A DNA stretch of 64,000 nt, from NCBI RefSeq assembly GCF_013204845.1, contig NZ_JABMKY010000019.1, positions 1 to 64,000 on the forward strand, given 5' to 3'. Origin of the DNA: Paenibacillus qinlingensis. GTDB lineage: Bacteria > Bacillota > Bacilli > Paenibacillales > NBRC-103111. Position numbers and translations under genes: made by a program. The notes below the pieces were generated by a model. That model was not told the origin of the DNA. It did not search any database and was given only the letters and a program-made list of their open reading frames with translations. Positions 49,611 through 58,290 of this stretch are shown piece after piece; the first letter of the stretch is position 1; the number at the start of each line of letters is the position of its first letter.

Positions 49611-51104
49611 ATGAGAATGACGAATATGCTGCATTTCACCGAGAATCACAGGTTTTGCGTGAACCGTGAGTTTTCTTTGAGCAGTTTAGACTATAAAATG
49701 CTAGCGATGATGTATCAACCGATGATAGGCGGTTTGGCGATAAGCTTCTATCAAGCGCTCTATCAGCAGATGAGTGCTGAGAAAGTAGGCTTCTCGCCGA
49801 TGGAGCAGCAACGCAAGTTGTTTCTTCTGCTAGATCTTGAACAGAACGAGCGCGGTCGCAAGTATATTATTGAACAATCCTCCAAGCTTGAGGCGATTGG
49901 TCTTCTTCAGACGACTCGCAAGTTTGTACCCGAGGAAGAAGATTATGTGTTCGTCTATACGCTATTCGCGCCTTTAGGGCCGAATGAGTTTTTCCGAAAT
50001 CAGCATTTAACGCTGCTGCTGCGTGATAAGGTTGGGAAGTTCACGCTGCTTTCGCTGCGTGAAGAACTGCTTTCACCGGAACCAGAGGAGTGTCGTGAGG
50101 CGGTCGAGGAGAACTTGTCGGTTCCTTTTTATGAGTTGTTCCGCCTGAACACGCAGGTTGTGGATTATGAGCTGGAACAAGCGCTCTATGAGGCCTCTGC
50201 AAGCAAGCAAGGGGAAGCTCGGATGGACGTGACGACCAAAGGCTTCAAGTATGCAGATATCATCATGAGGTTCCCTCGTGGAGCGAGCAACCGCGTGTTC
50301 GTTGAAGCGCTGAAACACAAGCCAGACCATATGGTAGTTATTAATATTGTGGCGAAGAAGTATAACCTCTCTTTGCAAGAAACATGCCGCTTGCTGGATG
50401 AAGATGGGGTGTTCACCGAAGAAGGTGAGCTTGTCATGGATCTCATGCAGTATAATGCGAACTTGTTCTATAGACAGAGCAAGAAGCGGGATGAGGAACG
50501 AGAGCGTACGACAACGAAATCTGAGGATGAAGTCGAAACTTCGGAAGAGCAGTCGGTGGAGATGGCTTATTATTTGGAAGTACCTCAACAGCTGCGCGGC
50601 GAATGTACCGATCATCAATACAACTACATCATGCGAAATGAGCCATACACGGCTGTGTTGAAAATGTTTTTCACACAGGGTTCGATACCTGATGGCGTAC
50701 TTAATATTTTCGAAAAAATCGATTTGAACTATAAATTAAAAGAAGAAGTCATTAATGTGTTGATTCACTTCTTGCATATTGATCGTCGTTCGTGGGCTAA
50801 ATCCTCGATTGAGGCTGTAGCTTCCGATATGCTAGGCAAGCAAATTAATTCGTATGAGCATGCCGTTGAATATGTACGTGAGAAAATCAATTACAAACAG
50901 AAAGCTGCTTCGAAAGTGGAATCTGCGAAAGCAGGTGGAGGCTCTGCTACGCGTGGACGTCAGGGCAAGACACAGAAGCCTCATATCCCTATTGTATTGC
51001 CTGATACAGGGACTACAGCGTCTACTAGGCTGTCTGCAGAGGAGCTCGAGGCGGCCAGACGAATGGCGCAGAAGCTGGATGAGCGATTTAACCGGAAGAA
51101 TTAG
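49611..51104 (+). CDS. dnaB: Replication initiation/membrane attachment protein DnaB (Firmicutes type)
   Basis: 497 residues. It is the helicase-loading co-factor of Firmicutes, not the replicative helicase. An N-terminal winged-helix region (FCVNREFSLSSLDYKMLAMMYQPMIGGLAISFYQALY) and two DnaD-type helical domains can be followed; the second carries LRGECTDHQYNYIMRNEPYTAVLKMFF...VLNIFEKIDLNYKLKEEVINVLIHF. The C-terminus is basic and Ala/Gly-rich. Three ATG codons (49611, 49617, 49626) are possible; none has a strong ribosome site, and GGG before 49611 is the best. It lies directly upstream of dnaI, as in Bacillus. Confidence 0.93.
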   Translation: MRMTNMLHFTENHRFCVNREFSLSSLDYKMLAMMYQPMIGGLAISFYQALYQQMSAEKVGFSPMEQQRKLFLLLDLEQNERGRKYIIEQSSKLEAIGLLQTTRKFVPEEEDYVFVYTLFAPLGPNEFFRNQHLTLLLRDKVGKFTLLSLREELLSPEPEECREAVEENLSVPFYELFRLNTQVVDYELEQALYEASASKQGEARMDVTTKGFKYADIIMRFPRGASNRVFVEALKHKPDHMVVINIVAKKYNLSLQETCRLLDEDGVFTEEGELVMDLMQYNANLFYRQSKKRDEERERTTTKSEDEVETSEEQSVEMAYYLEVPQQLRGECTDHQYNYIMRNEPYTAVLKMFFTQGSIPDGVLNIFEKIDLNYKLKEEVINVLIHFLHIDRRSWAKSSIEAVASDMLGKQINSYEHAVEYVREKINYKQKAASKVESAKAGGGSATRGRQGKTQKPHIPIVLPDTGTTASTRLSAEELEAARRMAQKLDERFNRKN

Positions 51105-51155
51105 TTAGCTGCTTGTCTATGGATTAAACGATGGAACTGTTAGGAGGTGCCAAAC

Positions 51156-52112
51156 ATGATGGAGTCCCTATCGCATTTACTCAAATCATTACCGGATACG
51201 GAGTGGAAAAGAAAAGCTGAATTGAAAATTCAAGGTGTGCTTGCGGATCCTTTGATTGCTAAATTTCGTCAGAAGTATCCATTTGTGGATGATTATGCGA
51301 TTAAAATAAATATGAATAAGCTATATCAGCATGTTTCTGAATATAAGAATTGTTCCAATTGCCCTGGTCTAGACAAATGTCCAAATGATATGACAGGACA
51401 TTACACGATTATTTCAGCCCAATCGGTGGATGGCCAAACTCCTTATATCCATGAAGAGAAAGTGGCCTGCAAGAAGTTTATTGCCAAGGGACAACAGGAT
51501 GCCATATCCAGCCGGATTCGCACTTTTCACGTGGACCCACGCATGATTTCGCGAAGTTTCTCTTTTGGAGATATCTTGGAAACAGATCTCGATCGTGCGA
51601 AAGCGGTTATGCAAATCAATGACTATGTGAGTTTGACCATTGAAGAAGGTCTTCAGACGCGAGGGTTATATTTATCTGGATCGTTCGGTACAGGGAAAAC
51701 GTTCTTGATGGGTTACATGCTGCATCAACTGGCGAAGGTCGGTATGACGGGAGCTATTGTGTACATGCCAGACTTCGCCGAAGACTTGAAGGGAATGTTC
51801 CAAGAGCCTTATAAGCTGAAGGAGACGATTGATCTTCTCAAGGAGACGGATCTGCTTGTATTTGATGATATCGGGGCCGAGAATTTGAACCCTTGGCTGA
51901 GAGATCATGTCATCGGTGCGATTGTGAATCATCGGATGAATCGCAAACCAACATTCTTTACCTCCAATTATGCGCTATCTGGTTTGGAGAAGCATTTCAG
52001 CTTCACGAACAAGGATGGGGACGAAGAGTATAAGGGACAACGGATTATGGATCGGATACGCCCTTTCGTTGATGTGGTTGAGGTAACAGGTACGAACAAA
52101 CGTGGAAGATAA
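51156..52112 (+). CDS. dnaI: Primosomal helicase loader DnaI
   Basis: 318 residues. The N-terminal zinc-binding domain has YKNCSNCPGLDKCPND (about 63-78) plus C106 (KVACKKF). The AAA+ ATPase has Walker A GSFGTGKT (about 175-182), Walker B LLVFDDIG and the sensor segment FFTSNYALSGL. It loads the replicative helicase together with DnaB. I take the ATG at 51156, 8 bases after AGGAGG; the GTG at 51147 lies within that spacing. It follows dnaB by 51 bases and ends in a strong terminator. Confidence 0.94.
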   Translation: MMESLSHLLKSLPDTEWKRKAELKIQGVLADPLIAKFRQKYPFVDDYAIKINMNKLYQHVSEYKNCSNCPGLDKCPNDMTGHYTIISAQSVDGQTPYIHEEKVACKKFIAKGQQDAISSRIRTFHVDPRMISRSFSFGDILETDLDRAKAVMQINDYVSLTIEEGLQTRGLYLSGSFGTGKTFLMGYMLHQLAKVGMTGAIVYMPDFAEDLKGMFQEPYKLKETIDLLKETDLLVFDDIGAENLNPWLRDHVIGAIVNHRMNRKPTFFTSNYALSGLEKHFSFTNKDGDEEYKGQRIMDRIRPFVDVVEVTGTNKRGR

Positions 52113-52121
52113 AACGTAAAT

Positions 52122-52155
52122 AAAAACCTAGCCGAAGATGGCTAGGTTTTTATTC
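52122..52155 (+). terminator. Terminator of dnaB-dnaI
   Basis: AAAAACCTAGCC (52122-52133) pairs perfectly with GGCTAGGTTTTT (52140-52151). It overlaps the last codon of the convergent globin-coupled sensor gene. Confidence 0.9.
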
Positions 52156-53155
52156 ATTTTTTCAATTTCTCAAGCTCGGTGGTGATTTTCTCAATCATTT
52201 GTACGAAAGAGGTAAGTTCTTGCGCGCTTGCAGCTTGTGTACGTGCGTAGTGCGTCGTTTCTTCGGAGCCTTTCCTAACAAGCTCGAGCTTCTGTGTTAT
52301 GAGTTTGAGCTTAGATTGAATTTGATCAAGGGCTTGTCTCGAATTGGAAGCCAGCTTGCGTACTTCATTTGCAACGACCTCGAATCCACGGCCGTGCTCG
52401 CCGGAGCGGGCAGCCTCAATGGCAGCATTCAATCCGAGCAGGTGTGTCTGATCAGAGATTTCCTTCATGACGGAGCCCATTTTGGAAATGTCTTTGATCT
52501 CATTGTTCAACTCATCGATGCGGGAATTGGAAAGATCTTGAGATTCTGCCGTTTGAATCGCTGTATCTGCAACCGTTTGACTGCTGCTGCCGAGTTCGAC
52601 CATCATGGAGGCAAGCTCTTGAACAGCGCTGGAGATGGTAGTCAATATGTGATGCTGCTCGTCAGCAAGTGTTTGAATTTTTTGTTTCTCATCATGTTCA
52701 TAAGCTTCAAGGACAAGCTGTGAGTCAAGATTGAACATTTTGCTTAGCGAATAAATGACTTGAGCCCAATCATCTGGTAGGATGTGTTTGAAATGGGCTG
52801 TAGCCAAGTCTGTATATTTGAGATAAGTCCCTAGATACCACGATGTTGTTAGACCGATACGGGAATGAACATTGCCGATATAAAGACGTTTGGAGATAAA
52901 CTCTTCATCAATTACACCGGAGGTCATGGACATGAAGTACCAGCGCTGTGTTTCTTTGAGTCGTTCCAGTGTGCTGTGTTTCTCAATCAGTGCCCTGAGC
53001 TCAGGCCAAGTAATGATGTCTGCGTACAATTCTTCAACAAGTTGATTTACGATGAGTTTGAAGGCCGCTTCTTTGCTTTTCAAAAGCTGTAAGTCTTCAT
53101 TCGTTAATCCAATATAGGTAATGAGTTTCTGACGTTCTGGCTGAACTTTAATCAT
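52154..53155 (-). CDS. Globin-coupled methyl-accepting sensor (HemAT-like)
   Basis: 333 residues, soluble. The N-terminal protoglobin domain (about 1-160) carries the proximal heme ligand H97 (YIGNVHSRIGL) and a distal tyrosine candidate Y73 or Y44. The C-terminal signalling domain (about 175-333) has the MCP hairpin tip region ISDQTHLLGLNAAIEAARSGEHGRGFEVVANEVRKLA. The signalling half is shorter than in HemAT of Bacillus subtilis (432 residues). It senses oxygen and signals to the chemotaxis array. It overlaps the dnaI terminator at its 3' end. Confidence 0.92.
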   Translation of the reverse strand: MIKVQPERQKLITYIGLTNEDLQLLKSKEAAFKLIVNQLVEELYADIITWPELRALIEKHSTLERLKETQRWYFMSMTSGVIDEEFISKRLYIGNVHSRIGLTTSWYLGTYLKYTDLATAHFKHILPDDWAQVIYSLSKMFNLDSQLVLEAYEHDEKQKIQTLADEQHHILTTISSAVQELASMMVELGSSSQTVADTAIQTAESQDLSNSRIDELNNEIKDISKMGSVMKEISDQTHLLGLNAAIEAARSGEHGRGFEVVANEVRKLASNSRQALDQIQSKLKLITQKLELVRKGSEETTHYARTQAASAQELTSFVQMIEKITTELEKLKK

Positions 53156-53198
53156 GGATAGGATTCCCCTTTAGACTGGATGACTAGAAAATTGCAGG

Positions 53199-53240
53199 AA
53201 AAAAGCCACTTCGCAATTGTGTGCAAAGCGGCTTTTACTT
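53199..53240. terminator. Terminator between the small membrane gene and the globin sensor
   Basis: AAAAGCCACTTCGCA (53201-53215) pairs imperfectly with TGCAAAGCGGCTTTT (53222-53236). T-runs or A-runs flank both sides; on the minus strand it ends the 46-residue gene. Confidence 0.75.
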
Positions 53241-53258
53241 GATACGTTATACCTATTC

Positions 53259-53399
53259 TTAATTCATCACTTGGATGACGGTAGCAATGACTGCAATGAC
53301 GAACAATACGCCAAAGAATGCGCCAAAGCCTATGCCTACATCCATGAAATCATTACGCGGTTCTTCGTACACGTGATGCTCAGGGTGTTGATTGCTCAT
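53259..53399 (-). CDS. Small membrane protein, YqzM-like
   Basis: 46 residues from the ATG at 53399-53397, 7 bases after AGGGGG. A polar His-rich start (MSNQHPEHHVYEEPRNDFMD) leads into one hydrophobic helix (VGIGFGAFFGVLFVIAVIATVIQV). The RND-x-x-D-x-G-x-GF...ATVI pattern resembles YqzM of Bacilli, a short membrane protein of unknown function. It has its own terminator. Confidence 0.75.
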   Translation of the reverse strand: MSNQHPEHHVYEEPRNDFMDVGIGFGAFFGVLFVIAVIATVIQVMN

Positions 53400-53532
53400 G
53401 TGGTTACCCCCTAACGTCCGACATTCGTATTTGTAAGCCTAGTATACCCAAATTCGTCGAAAGTTGTAAAGCTAATCAAAGTGACAATTGTGCAAACAAT
53501 CGTAATAAATAGCAGAATGGGTAAAATATTTC

Positions 53533-53564
53533 TTGACTCTGACATTAGTGTTATGGTTTACAAT
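53533..53564 (+). promoter_or_regulatory. MerR-type promoter
   Basis: The -35 TTGACT (53533-53538) and a -10 TTACAA or TACAAT (53558-53564) have a 19-20 bp spacer. The spacer holds the dyad TGACATTAGTGTTA. This fits autoregulation by the MerR protein 46 bases downstream. Confidence 0.65.
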
Positions 53565-53609
53565 AAAGACATCCCTCCAAGCATGTGGGACTAGAAAGAA
53601 GTGACGTCC

Positions 53610-53993
53610 ATGCGGATTAGTGAGTTATCCAAGCTTACCGGAGCAAGTATTCGGTCCTTGCGCTACTACGAAGCCAAAGGGCTGATCGCTACACAACGCG
53701 AAGAGAATGGCTATCGGGTCTACAATCAAATGGTTGTTGAACGCGTGAAAACCATTCAGTTTTACTTGAGCCTCGGCTTTACGACCGAGCAGATTGAAAG
53801 CTTTCTGAACTGTGTGATGAAGAATCAAGAATCACAGTGTGATGATTTGCTGCCGCTGTACACCGAGAAGCTGCAAGAAATCGAGAAACAAATGGAGATG
53901 CTGCAATTGCTCCAAGCGAATCTCAAAGATCGTATTTCCTATATTGAGGAACAGCGACGCCAAGGCCTGCCCGTTGGATTACCCTCGATATAG
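53610..53993 (+). CDS. MerR-family regulator
   Basis: 127 residues. The winged HTH is RISELSKLTGASIRSLRYYEAKGLIATQREENGYRVY (2-38), followed by VKTIQFYLSLGFTTEQIESFL and a dimerisation coiled coil (about 75-115). Cysteines near residue 69 (LNCVMKNQESQCDDL) could be sensing residues but do not follow the MerR metal pattern. I use the ATG at 53610 (AAGAAG 8 bases upstream); a GTG at 53601 overlaps that site. No target gene is adjacent except trxA 160 bases downstream, which has its own promoter. Confidence 0.9.
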   Translation: MRISELSKLTGASIRSLRYYEAKGLIATQREENGYRVYNQMVVERVKTIQFYLSLGFTTEQIESFLNCVMKNQESQCDDLLPLYTEKLQEIEKQMEMLQLLQANLKDRISYIEEQRRQGLPVGLPSI

Positions 53994-54029
53994 ACCGAAG
54001 GATACCCCGTTTGCTAACTTATGGCTTGG

Positions 54030-54057
54030 TTGAAAAGGCATATGAGTGTGGTATACT
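54030..54057 (+). promoter_or_regulatory. Sigma-A promoter of trxA
   Basis: -35 TTGAAA (54030-54035), 16-bp spacer, -10 TATACT (54052-54057). Confidence 0.65.
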
Positions 54058-54152
54058 TTGTATGTTGACGTGATGCGAAGCAAGTTAAGTGACTAACTTA
54101 ATCTTACTTTTCACCTTATAAATCAAATTCATTCTTAGAAGGAGGAACTATC

Positions 54153-54467
54153 ATGGCAATCGTGAATGTTTCTGACAACAGTTTTAAAGCAGAAGTTGAA
54201 GGAGAAGGTACAGTACTTGTAGACTTCTGGGCACCTTGGTGCGGACCTTGCAAAATGATCGCTCCTGTTTTGGAAGAGCTAGATAAAGAAGTTGAATCTT
54301 TGAAAATCGCAAAAGTAAACGTGGATGACAACCCGGAATCCGCTGCTCGCTTTGGCGTTATGAGTATTCCTACTCTAATCGTTTTCAAAGATGGTCAACC
54401 GGTTGATAAAGTGGTTGGTTTCCAATCCAAAGACGCGTTGAAAAACGTTGTTTCCCGTCACCAATAA
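54153..54467 (+). CDS. trxA: Thioredoxin
   Basis: 104 residues, the canonical size. The active site is W29-C30-G31-P32-C33 (DFWAPWCGPCKMIAP), and the cis-proline loop is MSIPTLIVFKDGQP. It is the main cytoplasmic protein-disulfide reductant. AAGGAGG precedes the ATG at 54153. It precedes uvrC as in Bacillus but is separated from it by a strong terminator. Confidence 0.97.
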   Translation: MAIVNVSDNSFKAEVEGEGTVLVDFWAPWCGPCKMIAPVLEELDKEVESLKIAKVNVDDNPESAARFGVMSIPTLIVFKDGQPVDKVVGFQSKDALKNVVSRHQ

Positions 54468-54505
54468 GAATTAACCGTTACAAACTAGAAACAATTGTTC
54501 GTGAG

Positions 54506-54547
54506 AAAAAGCTCTTTTTCTGCTATGCTGAGAAAGAGCTTTTTTTT
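54506..54547 (+). terminator. Terminator after trxA
   Basis: AAAAAGCTCTTTTTC pairs with GAGAAAGAGCTTTTT, followed by TTT. Confidence 0.88.
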
Positions 54548-54583
54548 CATTCACGATGATTTTTTCTGGAAGGAGATATAGGT

Positions 54584-56482
54584 ATGACTGATTTGGAGCA
54601 AGAGGACGCAGACGTCCGCGAACAGAGTCTAGAAACGATTAGGCACAAGCTATCTTTACTCCCGGACAAGCCGGGCTGTTATATTATGAAGAACCATCAA
54701 GGCACCATTATTTATGTTGGTAAGGCCAAAGTGTTGAAAAATCGTGTGCGCTCCTATTTCACGGGGAGTCACAGTGCCAAAACGCAAAAGCTAGTCAGCG
54801 AAATTCGCGACTTTGAATATATTATTACCTCCTCTAACATGGAGGCTCTCATCCTCGAGTGTAATCTGATTAAGCAGCATCATCCACGGTATAACGTACT
54901 TCTTAAGGATGATAAGACTTTTCCTTATATCAAAATTACACATGAAGAGCAGCCGCGTCTAGAAGTCACGCGGCGGGTGTACAAGGATAAGGGGAAATAT
55001 TTCGGCCCTTATCCGAATGCTTTTGCAGCCCAGCAGACGAAGAAGCTGCTGGATCGGTTGTATCCGCTGCGCAAGTGCAAGACCATGCCCGATAAAGTAT
55101 GCCTATACTATCACATGGGGCAATGTCTTGCGCCCTGCGCACTAGAGGTATCCGCGGAGACGAACGAGCGGATGGTGCAAGAGATCAGTCGTTTCCTGAA
55201 CGGGGGACACGACGTCATTAAAGAAGAGCTGACGACCAAGATGTTGGCGGCAGCGGAAGAACTGAACTTCGAGCGCGCGAAGGAGCTGCGCGATCATATC
55301 ATGAGCATCGATGCGCTCATGGAGAAGCAGAAGATCACGACATCGGACGCGCTGGATCGCGATGTATTCGGCTACGCCGTCGACAAAGGTTGGATGGCGG
55401 TGCACATCCAGTACATGCGCCAAGGCAAGCTCATCGAACGGCACGTCTCGCTCTTCCCTTACTACGGCGATGAGTACAACGATTTCATGACGTATGTCAC
55501 GCAGGTGTACAGCGATAATCCCGCATTGCCGAAGGAGATCTTCTTGCCTACGATGCCGGAGCCAGAAGCGCAGCAAGAGGCGCTGGGAGATGGCGTAAGG
55601 CGCACCGAGGGTGACGAGAAAGAGATTCGCGAAGCCTTGGAAGGTTGGCTCAAGGTGAAGGTGCACATGCCTCAGCGCGGCCTTAAGAAGCAAATGGTCG
55701 ATATGGCTAGAGATAACGCAGTGAACGCTTTGGACGAGAAGTTCCGACTTGTTGAACGCGACGAGCGGCGTACAACGAAGGCTGTCGAGAACCTCGGCGA
55801 GTGGCTTGGCATTGGTACGATACGCCGAATCGAGGCGTTCGATAACTCGAACATCCAAGGGACGAATCCCGTGTCGGCCATGGTTGTATTCGTGGATGGG
55901 AAGCCGGATCGCAAGGAATACCGTAAATATAAAGTGAAGACGGTCGTCGGACCGGATGATTATGAAACGATGCGGGAAGTCATCAGACGGCGCTATGAGC
56001 GTGTTCTGAAGGATAATCTCACCATGCCTGATTTGATCGTTGTCGATGGAGGGAAAGGGCAAATCTCCGCTGCTATCGACATTCTGGAGAATGAACTTGG
56101 CTTATATATTCCGATTTGCGGACTTGTGAAGGATGCCAAGCATAAAACAGCCCAGTTAATGATCGGTGATCCTGCTGAGATTGTTCCACTGCCGCGGGAT
56201 AGCCAGGAGTTTTATTTGCTGCAGCGTATTCAAGACGAAGTCCATCGCTTCGCCATCACGTTTCATCGGGAAACGCGTGCCAAGTCGATGGTCGTCTCGC
56301 AGCTCGATGCCATTCCAGGCATCGGTGAGAAGCGCCGTAAAGCGCTGCTGAAGCATTTTGGCTCCGTGCGCAAAATGAAAGAGGCTGAAGTCACGGACTT
56401 CAAGCCTCTAGGTATTGGTGAGAAATTAGCGAGTGAAATTATCAAAGCACTTCAAGGCGAGGCGGCGGCTCCCCAAGAATAG
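54584..56482 (+). CDS. uvrC: Excinuclease ABC subunit C
   Basis: 632 residues. The GIY-YIG nuclease domain is at the N-terminus (KPGCYIMKNHQGTIIYVGKAKVLKNRVRSYF, about 28-58). The UVR domain is near 205-240 (TKMLAAAEELNFERAKELRDHI). The RNase H-like 5' nuclease domain has IRRIEAFDNSNIQGTNPVSAMVVFVDG and DLIVVDGGKGQ. Two helix-hairpin-helix motifs at the C-terminus are IPGIGEKRRKALLKHFG and IGEKLASEI. It makes both incisions in nucleotide-excision repair. GGAGAT precedes the ATG at 54584. Its last 41 bases overlap the convergent CPBP gene. Confidence 0.97.
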   Translation: MTDLEQEDADVREQSLETIRHKLSLLPDKPGCYIMKNHQGTIIYVGKAKVLKNRVRSYFTGSHSAKTQKLVSEIRDFEYIITSSNMEALILECNLIKQHHPRYNVLLKDDKTFPYIKITHEEQPRLEVTRRVYKDKGKYFGPYPNAFAAQQTKKLLDRLYPLRKCKTMPDKVCLYYHMGQCLAPCALEVSAETNERMVQEISRFLNGGHDVIKEELTTKMLAAAEELNFERAKELRDHIMSIDALMEKQKITTSDALDRDVFGYAVDKGWMAVHIQYMRQGKLIERHVSLFPYYGDEYNDFMTYVTQVYSDNPALPKEIFLPTMPEPEAQQEALGDGVRRTEGDEKEIREALEGWLKVKVHMPQRGLKKQMVDMARDNAVNALDEKFRLVERDERRTTKAVENLGEWLGIGTIRRIEAFDNSNIQGTNPVSAMVVFVDGKPDRKEYRKYKVKTVVGPDDYETMREVIRRRYERVLKDNLTMPDLIVVDGGKGQISAAIDILENELGLYIPICGLVKDAKHKTAQLMIGDPAEIVPLPRDSQEFYLLQRIQDEVHRFAITFHRETRAKSMVVSQLDAIPGIGEKRRKALLKHFGSVRKMKEAEVTDFKPLGIGEKLASEIIKALQGEAAAPQE

Positions 56483-58082
56483 GGGGCTTTCGCCTTTTTC
56501 CATGCAGCCAAGCTAAGCCAAGCCCAACCAGTCCAGGGAGTGCAAGATACAGGATGCCAGCGAGTACATCGCTGATATGGCCTAAGGAGAATAGGGATAA
56601 CCCCATCAGAATGCTATCCATACACGCATGGACGAATATGGCTGTAATGAATCCATATTTCAGGAAAACATATCCGAGTATGATTCCGATAATTGTGACC
56701 TCGATCAGTCGCGTATAGACGGGATAGATCGGGTATTGTGTATGGCTAGCTGCCCAGATTACACTTGGGAGTAAGATGGCGATGAAATTGTTGCGGAACA
56801 GTTTTTTGAAAAGGATAATGCCTAGGAATCGGAAGGTAGCTTCTTCCGAAATGGCCGCAACCCACGCCATAAGCGGGAATAATTGAGGCTTGAGCATGTT
56901 GAGTACTGAATCGGCAGGGTCATTGACCGACCACACACCGAATTTCACTTCACCTGTGTAGAATAATACCTGTTGGATACCTAGTATGAAGAGTGCGAGC
57001 AAATAGCCTCGCCCCATTCCGTGGTACACGTCTTGGCCAAACTTGTCTTCTTTCCAGGCAGACCACTTGTTTTGACCAATAGAGTTCCATAATCCAATAC
57101 CGGCGACTAAAGAAAGATAGAGCGATATCCCTAGTAGGACAGTGACGACACTCATAAATATAATTGTAAACCAAACGGCCTCGTTACTGTTCGTATCCCC
57201 GCTCATAACTCGGAAAGCTGGGTACATATTCACATTGTTCATGATATAAATCACGAAGAAGATCGTAGTTAATAGCAAGCCTCTGCTGAATTTGATTTGT
57301 TTCCTATATATGATGGCAAAGACAATTGCAGCAAGCGTCATTAAGAGGGTGAAGCCCATGGAAATCCAGGTCATGCGTGAAGCGGAATCATCTTGTTGGG
57401 TGATCCAATCTAAGTGAGAATCAGGCAGTCCAAAGCTTACATTGAAACCGGTGAGAGTCGTTTGATCGAAATTGACTCGTACGTTAAGCTTCGCTTCACC
57501 GATGGGTTGCGTGCGTTTTTCGTATTGAAGCGTCATTTGCTCTTCTGGAAAATCATTGCTTGCATTGTCGACTGTGCTGAAGTCCTCTGGGTCAAAGCCC
57601 ATTTGACGAAGCTCCAGTTTCGCTAGTGTGTCTGCTTTAGTCGGACTCATCGGTGACGATGACTTCGTTTTCGTCATGGCTAGGTTTTCATGCCAGCTGA
57701 TGATGCGTGAATTCGTGTAATTAACATCGACTTCAAACTGACGTTTGGTAGATGCATCCTTGACGCTAACTTGATAATAATCAATCGGAAACCGTTCGCC
57801 ATATTGCTTCGTATAAGCTTCTAGTAAATGTTCCTTTTGAAAGTAGCCGCTTCGCTCTTTTTTAGATTGATAGACGACGTAGGTTTGTGGATTGTGCAGC
57901 TCATAACGCTGACGGATGAAGGCTGCCGCACTTTCGGCTGCTTGCTGCTTGGTGATCGAGGGCATGTCCGCTACAGCAGGCTCCTCATCACGCAGTCCAT
58001 ACAGCATCGAAACCCCGAGGTAAAGGAACATGCCAATACAAGCCAAGAGGAGCAGGAAACGATTAAATTTCAGCCTTTGCAT
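56442..58082 (-). CDS. CPBP-family intramembrane metalloprotease
   Basis: 546 residues. A first membrane helix precedes a roughly 220-residue extracytoplasmic part with PepSY-like stretches (ITKQQAAESAAAFIRQRY, YYQVSVKD...FEVDVNYTNSRIISWHEN). About eight more helices follow. The CPBP (Abi/Rce1-like) motifs are EEATFR at about 412-417, SHTQYP downstream, and HACMDSILMG in the next helix, which together bind zinc. Substrate unknown. The ATG at 58082 follows AAGGGA; the upstream in-frame ATG has no ribosome site. The C-terminus is Pro-rich (GKRRKPPILGEPPPRLEVL) and is encoded by the overlap with uvrC. Confidence 0.85.
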   Translation of the reverse strand: MQRLKFNRFLLLLACIGMFLYLGVSMLYGLRDEEPAVADMPSITKQQAAESAAAFIRQRYELHNPQTYVVYQSKKERSGYFQKEHLLEAYTKQYGERFPIDYYQVSVKDASTKRQFEVDVNYTNSRIISWHENLAMTKTKSSSPMSPTKADTLAKLELRQMGFDPEDFSTVDNASNDFPEEQMTLQYEKRTQPIGEAKLNVRVNFDQTTLTGFNVSFGLPDSHLDWITQQDDSASRMTWISMGFTLLMTLAAIVFAIIYRKQIKFSRGLLLTTIFFVIYIMNNVNMYPAFRVMSGDTNSNEAVWFTIIFMSVVTVLLGISLYLSLVAGIGLWNSIGQNKWSAWKEDKFGQDVYHGMGRGYLLALFILGIQQVLFYTGEVKFGVWSVNDPADSVLNMLKPQLFPLMAWVAAISEEATFRFLGIILFKKLFRNNFIAILLPSVIWAASHTQYPIYPVYTRLIEVTIIGIILGYVFLKYGFITAIFVHACMDSILMGLSLFSLGHISDVLAGILYLALPGLVGLGLAWLHGKRRKPPILGEPPPRLEVL

Positions 58083-58290
58083 AGTCAATTCCCTTCTGAA
58101 TTCACGATTCTTAATCATTTCTTAACGTTATCATAGTTTAAAAAGAAAGCCAATTTACTGGTAAACATTCAGAAACAATTATATAATACCTTTTGAATTG
58201 CTTACTGCCGAATTTCTCTAAATGAACGGGGAACTCTATCGGTATCGGGCATGGTATTTAAAGATTTTTCTTATATATGCAGGAGGCACG

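Noticed and set aside
55142..56062. 306-codon minus-strand reading frame inside uvrC
   Set aside because: Antisense to conserved UvrC domains, His/Arg/Leu-rich, with no domain signature; a shadow of the real gene.
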